Part shown: positions 50,592-59,524 of the stretch, one piece after another
Layout of the letters: each line of letters begins with the position of its first letter
How positions within the stretch are numbered: position 1 is the first letter of the stretch
Source: Pseudomonas sp. LD120
GTDB lineage: Bacteria; Pseudomonadota; Gammaproteobacteria; Pseudomonadales; Pseudomonadaceae
Direction: 5' to 3'
DNA length: 64,000 nt
Assembly: GCF_009861525.1 (NCBI RefSeq)
Contig: NZ_WVHL01000003.1
Coordinates: 124,001-188,000 of the forward strand
The notes under the pieces: generated by a model
Database searches by the model: none
Told to the model about the DNA's origin: nothing
What the model saw: the letters and a program-made list of their open reading frames with translations, nothing else
Made by a program: the position numbers and the translations under genes

Positions 50592-50606
50592 CTACAAATT
50601 TTGTAG
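50592..50606. promoter_or_regulatory. CTACAAA-T-TTTGTAG inverted repeat, candidate enhancer site
   Basis: A perfect 7-1-7 inverted repeat about 64 bp upstream of the -24 element, with a third CTACAAA half-site at 50611-50617. Its position suits an NtrC-type activator site for the six-gene operon; it also lies 85 bp upstream of the divergent MipA gene, so it may serve both. Confidence 0.55.
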
Positions 50607-50690
50607 GTCCCTACAAACAACATCAGTGCTTGCATCCGAGGGCGGCTCTGGTGATTGATGCGCGCCTGTTCAGATCAAGGAAACGTATTC

Positions 50691-51461
50691 ATGCCTCGGC
50701 TTTTTTCTCCCGCTTTACTCGCCGGCCTGCTGTCGCTGACCGTTGCCTGTAGTGCCTTTGCCGATTCCGACATCACGGGCGAACTCGGTCTGGGTGTCGG
50801 CTACCAACCCCATGACCCCACGGGCAGCCGTTATGACACTGTGCCGCTGCCGTACCTGGATCTGGACTGGGGTGATGTCAGCCTCAGTACCGACGATGGT
50901 CTGACCTGGGATGCGTTCAAGGGCAATGGTTTCAGCGCCGGCCCCTATATCAACTACCTGCAGGGACGTCACGCCGATGGTGAGCTGCGCGGCTTGCGGG
51001 ATGTGCGCGACATGGCCGATGTCGGGGCTTTCGTGCAATACGCCCCGGACGACTTCTGGCGAGTGTTCGCCGCCGTGGGCCAGGCCGTCGGCGGTGCCGG
51101 TGGCCAGGGCGGTATGCTGGGCAAGGTCGGAGGCGAAATCGGCTATCCCTTGGGCATGGGCATCATCGGCAGCAACAGCCTGACCCTGCGCTTTGCCGAC
51201 GCCCGCCAGAGTCAGACCTTCTATGGCGTCAACGCCAAGGAAGCCCTGGCTTCGGGTATCGATCGCTACAGCGCTGGTGGTGGCCTGCAGTACTTCAGCC
51301 TGAGCCAGAACATCCAGGTGCCGCTGGGCAACAACTGGTCGCTGGTGGCCAGCGCCAGTTGGATCCGTCTGGTCAACTCCGCAGCGGACAGCTCCATTGT
51401 TCGCCAGCGTGGCGAAGTCAACCAGGGCCAGGTGCAGACCGCCGTCAGCTACAAGTTCTGA
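50691..51461 (+). CDS. MipA/OmpV-family outer membrane protein
   Basis: 256 residues from ATG 50691 with AAGGAAA upstream. Signal peptide ends at SAFAD; the mature protein is a beta-barrel with ELGLGVGYQPHDPTGSRYDT at the start and a terminal Phe (VSYKF). MipA proteins are scaffolds tying murein synthase and lytic enzymes, while OmpV members act as porins. The gene is divergent from the HAD operon and shares its regulatory region. The exact function is unclear. Confidence 0.82.
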   Translation: MPRLFSPALLAGLLSLTVACSAFADSDITGELGLGVGYQPHDPTGSRYDTVPLPYLDLDWGDVSLSTDDGLTWDAFKGNGFSAGPYINYLQGRHADGELRGLRDVRDMADVGAFVQYAPDDFWRVFAAVGQAVGGAGGQGGMLGKVGGEIGYPLGMGIIGSNSLTLRFADARQSQTFYGVNAKEALASGIDRYSAGGGLQYFSLSQNIQVPLGNNWSLVASASWIRLVNSAADSSIVRQRGEVNQGQVQTAVSYKF

Positions 51462-51539
51462 GGCGCGGTGCCGCAGGTCGCCCCCCCGGCCTGCGCAGCC
51501 CTCACCCCCCTGGCGCCCGGGGCATTCGGCAGAGGGCCT

Positions 51540-51941
51540 TCAGGCCTCCTCGCCCTCGGCCAGGAGGGCAATCCCGCCGATGATCACCAAGACCCCGACC
51601 CAGTGCAGCAGGCTGATCTGCTCACCCAGGCCCAGCCAGGAGCCCAGCAGCACCACGACAAAGACCAGGGAGCTCAAGGGGAAGGCCAGGGACAGGCTGC
51701 TCCGCCGCAGAATCAGCATCCACACGAAAAATGCGCCGATATAGCAGGCAATCGCCAGCAGCACGCCGGGGTTGAGGGCCACGGCTGCCAGCCATTGCAG
51801 GTTGAAATCCATCTGCCCTAATTGGTCGCCCCCCACCTTGGTGGCAATCTGGCCGGCGCTCTCGAAACCGATCAGCAAGGCCCAGAGCACCAGTGTGCCC
51901 AAGCGCCCATGCAGCCAGTCGTGGGAGTGGTTCGAACTCAT
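51540..51941 (-). CDS. Small EamA/SMR-type transporter (1)
   Basis: 133 residues with four membrane helices after a short N-terminus (LGTLVLWALLIGFESAGQIATKVG). It resembles the two-subunit ArnE/ArnF or EmrE-like small transporters. A closely similar-sized homologue lies immediately upstream (51973-52347), so the two likely form a heterodimer. The SMR glutamate of the first helix appears as GFESAGQ, keeping a charge in the membrane. Substrate unknown. Confidence 0.75.
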   Translation of the reverse strand: MSSNHSHDWLHGRLGTLVLWALLIGFESAGQIATKVGGDQLGQMDFNLQWLAAVALNPGVLLAIACYIGAFFVWMLILRRSSLSLAFPLSSLVFVVVLLGSWLGLGEQISLLHWVGVLVIIGGIALLAEGEEA

Positions 51942-51972
51942 GAAATGTATCCTTCTAGTCGTTGAATAAGGC

Positions 51973-52347
51973 TCAGGTGCTGGCGATGAAAACCAGCATC
52001 ACCCCGGTGGTGATGACCAGGGTGCCGAGCCAGCGGCGGCGGCTGACGGTTTCCCCCAACACCACCTTGCCCGCCAGCACCACCCCGCAATAGGCCAGGG
52101 CCGCGGCCGGAAACAGCAGGCTCAGCGGGGCCCGGGACAAGGCTTCGAGCCAGACAAAAAACTCGATCACATAGGCACCGATACCGGCCCATAACAGCGG
52201 GGCGTTGAATACCTGCCCCCAGAAGGCATTCAGGCGAAAACCACCCTCCAGTTCCGGCAGGCGGTCGAGGCCGAGCTTGAAACACAGCTGGCCGATCACA
52301 TCCAGGGCAATGGACAAGGCCACCAGCAAGACAACGGTCAAGGTCAC
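51973..52347 (-). CDS. Small EamA/SMR-type transporter (2)
   Basis: 124 residues with four membrane helices. First helix contains SIALDVIGQLCFKLGLDRL, a charged residue (Asp) in place of the SMR glutamate; C-terminal WLGTLVITTGVMLVFI. It overlaps the arginase-fold gene by 4 bp and lies 31 bp before the other small transporter. Together they suggest a transporter pair linked to the upstream enzyme. Confidence 0.75.
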   Translation of the reverse strand: MTLTVVLLVALSIALDVIGQLCFKLGLDRLPELEGGFRLNAFWGQVFNAPLLWAGIGAYVIEFFVWLEALSRAPLSLLFPAAALAYCGVVLAGKVVLGETVSRRRWLGTLVITTGVMLVFIAST

Positions 52348-53264
52348 GGAAACAGCTCCTCAAACAGTGAGATCAGGGCTTCGTTGGTCACTGAGTTGCG
52401 CAGCAGATCGTCCGCGCTCCAGCGTTCGGCCGGAGGTTGATCAGACTTGGCTTCCCAGCGTTTAAAGGCGTTGCTGAAGGCCGGTTGGGCGAATTCGCCG
52501 CAGACGTCGATGCCCACAATCCGTTTGCCTGCCGCCAACTCGCGCAGCGCCTGCAACAGGTGGCTCAGGCGCATGCCGCCCTGGTCCCAGTTGGTCGCGG
52601 CGTCTTCGCTGGCCAGCACGTCTTTGTCGATGGTGATCCACACCGCTTCGGTGGGCAGGCTGTCGATCATCTGGGTGAGGAAGGCGGGCCAGTCCAGCTC
52701 CGCCAGATTGCGCCAGTACAGGTGGTTTTCCTGTTGCTGGTGTCCGGCGCCGTCGCCGACCCGGCCCCAGACTTTGGATGGCGCGTGTTGCCAGGGAAAC
52801 AGCTGCAGCTTGCCGTGCTTCAGGGCGCCGACGTTGCCGCCGCGCAGTTGCGGGTTGTGCAGGTCTTCGCTGCACGGGCCGAGGGTGACAATGCGTTGGA
52901 TAGTCGGCAGTTGCAGTGCCCGGTTGATCCAGGAACCGCAATGTCGGCGCGGGGCCAGGCGGACCCAGTCGGGGTGATTGTCGAAGTGGATCAGGCTCAC
53001 CGGCTCCGGCAGGTCGCTGAGAAACGCCGGCGTCAGGTGGTGATAGTCACCGGAACCGACAAAGAAGATTTCCGGTTGCGGGCCTATGTGCCTGGGGCGC
53101 TGGCGCAGGCGTTCGCGGAAGTGACGGTAGGTGCGCTCGGTGGACCAGAGCCGCAGTTTGGGCCCCAGGTCCAGCAGGTCCAGGCGCCGTGCCTGGCCGC
53201 TGTTCAAGCGCCGGACGATAGGCTCCTGAGCGGTCAGGCTGTGGTCGAGATCTAGGATATTCAA
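52344..53264 (-). CDS. Arginase/agmatinase-fold protein (ureohydrolase-like)
   Basis: 306 residues. Metal-binding motifs are recognisable: VGSGDYHHLTPAFLS in place of GGDHS; SLIHFDNHPDW (D-x-H-x-D); and WITIDKDVLASEDAATNW plus VGIDVCGEFA (D-x-D and E). The His-Asp pattern would bind two Mn2+ or Ni2+. It may hydrolyse a guanidino or related compound. N-terminal 40 residues are unusual for ureohydrolases. It is cotranscribed with two small transporters, so uptake, export or removal of its substrate or product is plausible. The substrate is not shown by the sequence. Confidence 0.75.
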   Translation of the reverse strand: MNILDLDHSLTAQEPIVRRLNSGQARRLDLLDLGPKLRLWSTERTYRHFRERLRQRPRHIGPQPEIFFVGSGDYHHLTPAFLSDLPEPVSLIHFDNHPDWVRLAPRRHCGSWINRALQLPTIQRIVTLGPCSEDLHNPQLRGGNVGALKHGKLQLFPWQHAPSKVWGRVGDGAGHQQQENHLYWRNLAELDWPAFLTQMIDSLPTEAVWITIDKDVLASEDAATNWDQGGMRLSHLLQALRELAAGKRIVGIDVCGEFAQPAFSNAFKRWEAKSDQPPAERWSADDLLRNSVTNEALISLFEELFP

Positions 53265-53425
53265 GGTGGTATTTACCCATGGCAGTGCCCTCCAGAAACT
53301 CCGCGTTCAAGCTGTAACGCAGGCTGGGCGGGCTTTGCCGGGTAAATGCAAGGGTTGGGCCAGCTCGCGGATTGCCGGCCCGGGGGCGCCTCGGCGGCGT
53401 GCTGTGCAAGCTGACGCGAAGCCGC

Positions 53426-53764
53426 TCAGGCGTGGAGGCGTACCCAGACGCTCACCAGGAGGCTGGCGGCAATCAGCCAGGCCACCGCGGCCACGGCCAG
53501 GGAAGCTTCCAGGCGCAGGCGATCGACCATCACGTACAGGGTCGCCAGGTAGACGAAGTAGGGAATGATCGACCACATGCCGAACACGATGGTGGTCTTC
53601 AGGTCGTCGAGCGAGCGGCCCTTGCCGACGATGTAGTGGGCGATCAGGGCAAAGGTCGGGAACAGCGGCACCAGGCCGGCGATGTAGTAGTTCCGGGTCT
53701 TGGCCAGGGCCGCCAGAATCACCACGACCGCCGCGCCGAGGGCGGCCTTCAACAATAGATCCAT
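53426..53764 (-). CDS. glpM: GlpM-family membrane protein
   Basis: 112 residues, four membrane helices, starting MDLLLKAALGAAVVVILAA and containing TRNYYIAGLVPLFPTFALIAHY. GlpM is a small inner membrane protein of pseudomonads found beside the glp genes and linked with alginate production in P. aeruginosa. Here it lies 18 bp downstream of aauR on the same strand and away from glpD (7 kb), so it seems to have been picked up behind the aau genes. Biochemical role is not established. Confidence 0.85.
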   Translation of the reverse strand: MDLLLKAALGAAVVVILAALAKTRNYYIAGLVPLFPTFALIAHYIVGKGRSLDDLKTTIVFGMWSIIPYFVYLATLYVMVDRLRLEASLAVAAVAWLIAASLLVSVWVRLHA

Positions 53765-53782
53765 GTGTTGTTGCGCCTTGGG

Positions 53783-55108
53783 TCAGTGGCTCAGGCCGTA
53801 TTTCTTGACCTTGTCGAACAGCGTGGTCTTGGCCATGCCCAGCTCCTGGCTGGCCTGGGTCAGGTTGCCGCCGCTGCGTTGCAAGGCATCGTTCAACAGG
53901 TTGCGTTCAAAGGCTTCCACCGCTTCGGCGAAACCCAGGCCCTGGGTGGCGATGCTGCCGGACTTCTTGAACGCCGGCAGGCCCAGGGCGAAGCGTTCGG
54001 CGACGTTGCGCAATTCGCGCACGTTGCCCGGCCAGTCGTGGCTCATGAGGGTCGACAGGGTCTGGTTGTCCAGCTCCGGTACCGCGCGGTCAAAACGCAG
54101 GGACGACTGCTGCAGGAAGTGTTCGAACAATTGCAGGATGTCTTCGCGGCGTTCGCGCAGCGGTGGCAGCTCCAGGGTCACCACGTTGAGGCGGTAGTAC
54201 AGGTCGCTGCGAAACTCATTGGCCCGGCTCATGTCGTCCAGGTCCGATTTAGTGGCGGCGATCACCCGGCAATCCACCGCCACGCTCTGGTTCGAGCCCA
54301 GGCGTTCCAGGGTGCGCTCCTGTAACACCCGCAGCAGTTTGATCTGCAGATTGATCGGCATGCTCTCCACTTCATCGAGGAACAGCGTGCCCTGGTGAGC
54401 GTGCTCGATCTTGCCAATGCGGCGTTTGCCGGCGCCGGTGAAGGCATTGGCTTCGTGGCCGAAGATTTCGCTTTCGAACAGGTTCTCCGGCAGGCCGCCA
54501 CAGTTCAGGGCGACGAACTGCTGCTGGTGACGGCGGCTGAAGTCATGCAGGCAGCGGGCGACCAATTCCTTGCCGGTGCCGGTTTCGCCCTCGATCAGCA
54601 CGTTGGCCGAGGTATCGGCGACGTTGGCGATCAACTCGCGCAAATTCTGCATGGCCGGCGAGCGACCGATGATCCGGCCCTCCAGGGAGTCGCGCTCGGC
54701 CAGTTGCCGGCGCAATGAGCTCACTTCCCGGGCCAGGCCTCGCTGTTCCAGGGCGCGGCGGGCCACGTCCACCAGGCGCTCGGGGGAGAAGGGTTTTTCC
54801 ATGAAGTCGTAGGCGCCTTTCTGCATGGCGCCCACGGCCATGGAAATATCACCGTGGCCGGTGATCAGCACCACCGGCAGGCTGCGATCCCGGGCTTTGA
54901 GTCGGGTCAACAGTTCCAGGCCGTCGATGCCCGGCAGGCGGATGTCACTGACTACGATCCCGGGAAAGTTGTCTCCGACTTGGGCCAGGGCTTCTTCGGC
55001 GCTGCCCACACCGATGCAGGGAATGTCTTCCAGGGCCAGGGCCTGCTGGCAACCCAGCAGGACATGGGGGTCGTCTTCGACGATCAGCACGGTCAGCTCG
55101 TTGTTCAT
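53783..55108 (-). CDS. aauR: Response regulator for acidic amino acid use (sigma-54 activator)
   Basis: 441 residues from ATG 55108. Receiver (LIVEDDPHV; IVVSDIRLPG), AAA+ domain with GETGTGKEL and [10 protein letters not shown]-terminal Fis-like helix (MAKTTLFDKVKKYGLS). The sigma-54-contact loop reads NAFTGA instead of GAFTGA. It belongs to the AauR/DctD type that turns on aatJQMP and acidic amino acid metabolism in P. putida. Two AauR-type sites and a sigma-54 promoter upstream of aatJ support that. Start overlaps the aauS stop by 4 bp. Confidence 0.88.
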   Translation of the reverse strand: MNNELTVLIVEDDPHVLLGCQQALALEDIPCIGVGSAEEALAQVGDNFPGIVVSDIRLPGIDGLELLTRLKARDRSLPVVLITGHGDISMAVGAMQKGAYDFMEKPFSPERLVDVARRALEQRGLAREVSSLRRQLAERDSLEGRIIGRSPAMQNLRELIANVADTSANVLIEGETGTGKELVARCLHDFSRRHQQQFVALNCGGLPENLFESEIFGHEANAFTGAGKRRIGKIEHAHQGTLFLDEVESMPINLQIKLLRVLQERTLERLGSNQSVAVDCRVIAATKSDLDDMSRANEFRSDLYYRLNVVTLELPPLRERREDILQLFEHFLQQSSLRFDRAVPELDNQTLSTLMSHDWPGNVRELRNVAERFALGLPAFKKSGSIATQGLGFAEAVEAFERNLLNDALQRSGGNLTQASQELGMAKTTLFDKVKKYGLSH

Positions 55109-57006
55109 ATCGACTCGGCTTGAGTGGGGCTTGCCAGGGGCAAGCTGAGGACAAAGGCGCTGCCGCCGCTTGCCGGATGTTCCACCCCCAGGCTGCCGCC
55201 GGTGGCGGCGGCGAGGCTGGCGGACAGGGTCAGGCCCAGGCCCAGGCCCTGCTCGCCGGGTTTGGTGGTGAAGAACGGTTCGAACAGGTGCTTGCGCGCT
55301 TCGGCGTCGATGCCGTGGCCGTTGTCGCGCACTCGCAGGCGGTATTTGCCGTCGCCGGGTTCGCCTTCCAGCCACAGTTCCGGCGCCGGCTGCGCCTGCA
55401 TGGCATCCAGGGCGTTGCCGATCAGGTTGACCAGGATTTGCTCCAGGCGGGTCTGGTCGATCTGCAGGGTCTGTTCGCTGAAGTCGCGGTGCAGTTGCAG
55501 GGGCAAGGGTTCCAGGCGTGCATTGAGGATTTGCAGGGCCGCATCCACCGCCTTGTCGAGGCTGGCCTGGCCCTGGTCGTCGCCACGGCGGGCGAAGGAG
55601 CGCAGGCTGGCGGTGATGCGGCCCATGCGGTCGATCAGCTCGTTGATGGTCTTGAGGTTGGCGCTGGCGGTGTCCAGGGCGCCGCGCTCAAGGAAGCGCA
55701 CGGTGTTGCCGGACAAGGTGCGCAACGCCGCCAGCGGTTGGTTGAGTTCGTGGGCGATGCTGGTGGACATCTGGCCGATAGCCGCCAGCTTGCCGGCCTG
55801 GACCAGTTCGTCCTGGGCCCGGCGCAGGGTTTCCTCGGCTTGGCGGCGTTCGCGGATCTGGCCCTTGAGCCGTTCGTTGCTGGCTCGCAGGTCGGCGGTG
55901 CGTTCGGTGATCCGCCGCTCCAGCTGGCTGTTGGCTTGTTGCAGGGCTTCACGGGCGGCCAGACGGGTGGCGATGACCTTGCGCCGCTCATTCCAGGCGA
56001 TTAGCAGGAACGCCACCAGGGCAAAGGCCACGGCCACCAGGATGCCCTGGTTGATGGCTTCGCGGCGCAGGTCTTGCAGGGGCGTGAGCAGGGTGAAATT
56101 CCAGGGGGTGTCGCTCAGTGGGCGGGTCTGGGACAGGTAGCTGATTTCCTGTTCGTTGGACACCAGCTCGGTGTTGGCCGGGAAGGTCAGCTTCTCCACG
56201 CCTTCGTCCAGGCGTTCGCGGGCCAGGGGCTCCAGTTCGTTGAGGGGAAACCAGTAGTACTGCAGGCTGCGGGCCAGGCGCTCTTTGGTTGCATCGCTCA
56301 GGGGACGGACCGACTTCAGTCGCCGCGCGGGATCGCTGGAGAGGATGATGATGCCGTTCTCGTCACTGACGAAGGCCTCCAGGCGCGCCCGCTGCCAGCG
56401 CTCCTCCAGGGCTTCCAGGCGCACCTTGACCACCGCCACGCCGATGATCTTGCCTTGTTCTTCCAGGCCATGGGCCAGGTAGTAGCCGGGTTCGCCGCTG
56501 GTGCTGCCGATGCCGTAGAAGCGCCCGGGGTGGCCGCGCACCGCGTTCTGGAAATAGGCGCGGAACGACAGGTCTTCACCCAGGTAGCTGTCGACGTCGC
56601 GCCAGTTGCTGGTGGCCAGCACCCGGCCGGTGGTGTCCATGACATAGATGGCCCGGCTGCGGCTGCGGCGATTCAAGCCTTCGAGGTATTGGTTGACGGT
56701 TTGCCGGTGTTCCGGCGAGGGATCGGCCAGCAGCCGCGACACACTGGATTCCAGTTCCAGCAAGCTGGGCAGGTAGGTGTACTTGCTGATCTCACTTTCT
56801 ACGGCACGGGCATGCAGCTCCAACTGGCGCTGGCCATTTTCACTGAGGTTGCGAATACCGTTGTGTTCACTGATCCAGAAACCGGCATAGCCCAGGCCGA
56901 TCATCAGCGCGATAACCAGGGGCGGTAGGAACAGGTGGCGGATCAAACGGGGTTTCACGGCGAGTGATGGCGGCGTGGCGCGATAGAGAGTGGGGTCGCA
57001 TTTCAT
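55105..57006 (-). CDS. aauS: Sensor kinase for acidic amino acids
   Basis: 633 residues from ATG 57006 (AAGG upstream; an overlapping GTG at 57009 is possible). Membrane helices at ~27-47 and ~320-340 surround a ~270-residue periplasmic dCache domain of the DctB type. A coiled coil with PAS-like linker leads to the H-box STSIAHELNQPLAALR and HATPase (NLIGNALDAM; VRDNGHGIDA; GLGLGLTLSAS). Related AauS senses glutamate and aspartate outside the cell. It is followed by aauR with a 4-bp overlap and lies beside the aat transport genes. Confidence 0.9.
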   Translation of the reverse strand: MKCDPTLYRATPPSLAVKPRLIRHLFLPPLVIALMIGLGYAGFWISEHNGIRNLSENGQRQLELHARAVESEISKYTYLPSLLELESSVSRLLADPSPEHRQTVNQYLEGLNRRSRSRAIYVMDTTGRVLATSNWRDVDSYLGEDLSFRAYFQNAVRGHPGRFYGIGSTSGEPGYYLAHGLEEQGKIIGVAVVKVRLEALEERWQRARLEAFVSDENGIIILSSDPARRLKSVRPLSDATKERLARSLQYYWFPLNELEPLARERLDEGVEKLTFPANTELVSNEQEISYLSQTRPLSDTPWNFTLLTPLQDLRREAINQGILVAVAFALVAFLLIAWNERRKVIATRLAAREALQQANSQLERRITERTADLRASNERLKGQIRERRQAEETLRRAQDELVQAGKLAAIGQMSTSIAHELNQPLAALRTLSGNTVRFLERGALDTASANLKTINELIDRMGRITASLRSFARRGDDQGQASLDKAVDAALQILNARLEPLPLQLHRDFSEQTLQIDQTRLEQILVNLIGNALDAMQAQPAPELWLEGEPGDGKYRLRVRDNGHGIDAEARKHLFEPFFTTKPGEQGLGLGLTLSASLAAATGGSLGVEHPASGGSAFVLSLPLASPTQAESI

Positions 57007-57074
57007 CACAGATGCCTTGGGTCAACCAGCGTGGCGAGGGCGCGGGCTCCCGCTCGGCTGCCAAGCCGCCGCAG

Positions 57075-57115
57075 ACCGGCCAATGCGAGGTGTCAGCTCG
57101 TACGCATTGGCCGGT
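57075..57115 (-). terminator. Strong hairpin between aatP and aauS
   Basis: ACCGGCCAATGCG (57075-57087) and CGCATTGGCCGGT (57103-57115) form a perfect 13-bp stem with a 15-base loop, 70 bp after aatP. No U-run, so termination or processing is likely but not certain. Confidence 0.65.
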
Positions 57116-57183
57116 GGGGGGGCGCCAGGCGATCCAGCGAGAGCCAGCGCCCTTGCCACACGGGTAGTAGCCGCGCGAGCGCT

Positions 57184-57914
<731 letters not shown>

Positions 57915-57918
<4 letters not shown>

Positions 57919-58586
57919 ACGGCGAACCTTTTTTGCAGACGCTTGACCAGCAGCGAGGCGGCAAAGCTGATTGTGAAATAGACCAGACCAGCGATGATCA
58001 GGAATTCATTGGAGCGGCCGATGATGTCGCCGCTGGAACGCGAGGCGTTGAGGAAGTCCACCAGGCCCACGGTGTACACCAGGGAGGTGTCCTGGAACAG
58101 GATGATGCTCTGCTGCAGCAGCAAAGGGGTCATCTTGCGGAACGCCTGGGGCAGGATGATCAGGCGCATGGTCTGACCGTAGCTCATGCCTAACGCCTGG
58201 GCGGCCCCCATCTGGCCTTTGGCAATCGACTGCACGCCCGCGCGGACGATTTCGCAGAAGTACGCCGCTTCGAACATCATGAAGGCCACGATGCAGGAGG
58301 TGAATGCGCCGATCGGGGTGTCTTCGCCGGTGATCCAGCGCAGCACGAATGGCACGGCCAGGTAGAACCAGGTGATCACCAGCAGCAGTGGGATCGAGCG
58401 GAAGTAGTTGACATAGGCGCCCGCCAGGTTCGCCAGCAGCTTGTTGTGGGACAAGCGCATCAGGGCCAGCACGGTGCCAATGATGATCCCGCCAATCACG
58501 CCCATGACCATCAGCTTGAGGGTCATCAGCATGCCGTTCCACAGGCCGGGAATGGCCGGGATGATGCCTGAGAAGTCGAGTTCCAT
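57915..58586 (-). CDS. aatM: Acidic amino acid ABC transporter, permease subunit M
   Basis: 223 residues, about five membrane helices, with the permease EAA-type loop [20 protein letters not shown] that couples to AatP. It is the GltK-type subunit and pairs with AatQ. It shares a TAATG junction with aatQ upstream and overlaps aatP downstream, which sets the four-gene operon as strictly coupled. Confidence 0.92.
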
Positions 58587-59332
58587 TATTTACCTCCCAC
58601 GGAGATCAAGCCGGGGACCGAGACTTTTTTCTCTACCAGGCGCATCAGCAGCATCAGGCTCATGTTCAAGGTGAAGTAGATCAACGTGGCCAGGGTGAAG
58701 GCCTCGAACAGGTTGGCCGAGAACTCGGCGGTCTGCTTGGTTTGGGCCAGCAGTTCCATCAGGCCGATCAGCGACGCCACGGAGGAGTTCTTGAAGACGT
58801 TGAGGAATTCCGAGGTCAGCGGCGGAATGATGATCCGGTAGGCCTGGGGCAAGAGCACGTTCCAGTAAATCTGCGCCAGCGAGAAACCCATGGCGCGAGC
58901 GGCGGATTCCTGGCCACGAGGCAGTGCCTGGATACCGGTGCGGACCTGTTCGCAAACCCGGGCGGCGGTGAACAGGCCCAGGCACACGACCACGCTCAGG
59001 TAGGCCGAGGTGGTCGGGTTGAGGTCCTGTTTGTACCAATCCTGAAGGTTCTGCGGGAGCATGTCGGGCACCAGGAAGTACCAGATGAACAGTTGCACCA
59101 GCAGGGGGACGTTACGGAAAACCTCCACGTAGAGTGTGGCGATGCCCGACACCAAGCGGTTCGGCATGGTACGCATGACACCCAGGATCGAGCCCAGCAG
59201 CAGTGCGATGATCCAGGCCACCACGGCGATGGCGATGGTCCAGCCCAGGCCGGAAATGAACCAGTCGAGATAGGTCTCGCTGCCCACGCCGGTGGACTTG
59301 AAGAACACGCCCCAGTCCCAGTTGTAATTCAT
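58586..59332 (-). CDS. aatQ: Acidic amino acid ABC transporter, permease subunit Q
   Basis: 248 residues, about six helices, EAA loop IQALPRGQESAARAMGFSLA. N-terminal MNYNWDWGVFFKSTGVG is typical of GltJ/AatQ. With AatM it builds the heteromeric channel. A 192-bp spacer with a hairpin (59478-59507) separates it from aatJ, as is common where a binding protein is made in excess. Confidence 0.92.
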   Translation of the reverse strand: MNYNWDWGVFFKSTGVGSETYLDWFISGLGWTIAIAVVAWIIALLLGSILGVMRTMPNRLVSGIATLYVEVFRNVPLLVQLFIWYFLVPDMLPQNLQDWYKQDLNPTTSAYLSVVVCLGLFTAARVCEQVRTGIQALPRGQESAARAMGFSLAQIYWNVLLPQAYRIIIPPLTSEFLNVFKNSSVASLIGLMELLAQTKQTAEFSANLFEAFTLATLIYFTLNMSLMLLMRLVEKKVSVPGLISVGGK

Positions 59333-59477
59333 TAGGGTTACCCCTCAAATCGTTCGATGTACAAGCACCCGCCTGGGGACGTCCGTTCCCGCCTGACCAT
59401 GACGGTCAGGCACACACGATCGGCTCGACAGCCACCGGTTCGAGTGTCTCCAAAATATGCCAGCAGGTAGTGACAGA

Positions 59478-59507
59478 CTCCTGGAGGGGCAGGGGCCCCT
59501 TCAGGAG
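59478..59507 (-). promoter_or_regulatory. Intercistronic hairpin between aatJ and aatQ
   Basis: CTCCTG-G-AGGGGC (59478-59490) pairs with GCCCCT-T-CAGGAG (59495-59507), an almost perfect 13-bp stem with an AGGG loop. It likely stabilises the aatJ mRNA 3' end and lowers read-through, giving more binding protein than permease. Confidence 0.65.
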
Positions 59508-59524
59508 ATAAGGTTAGTCAGGTA

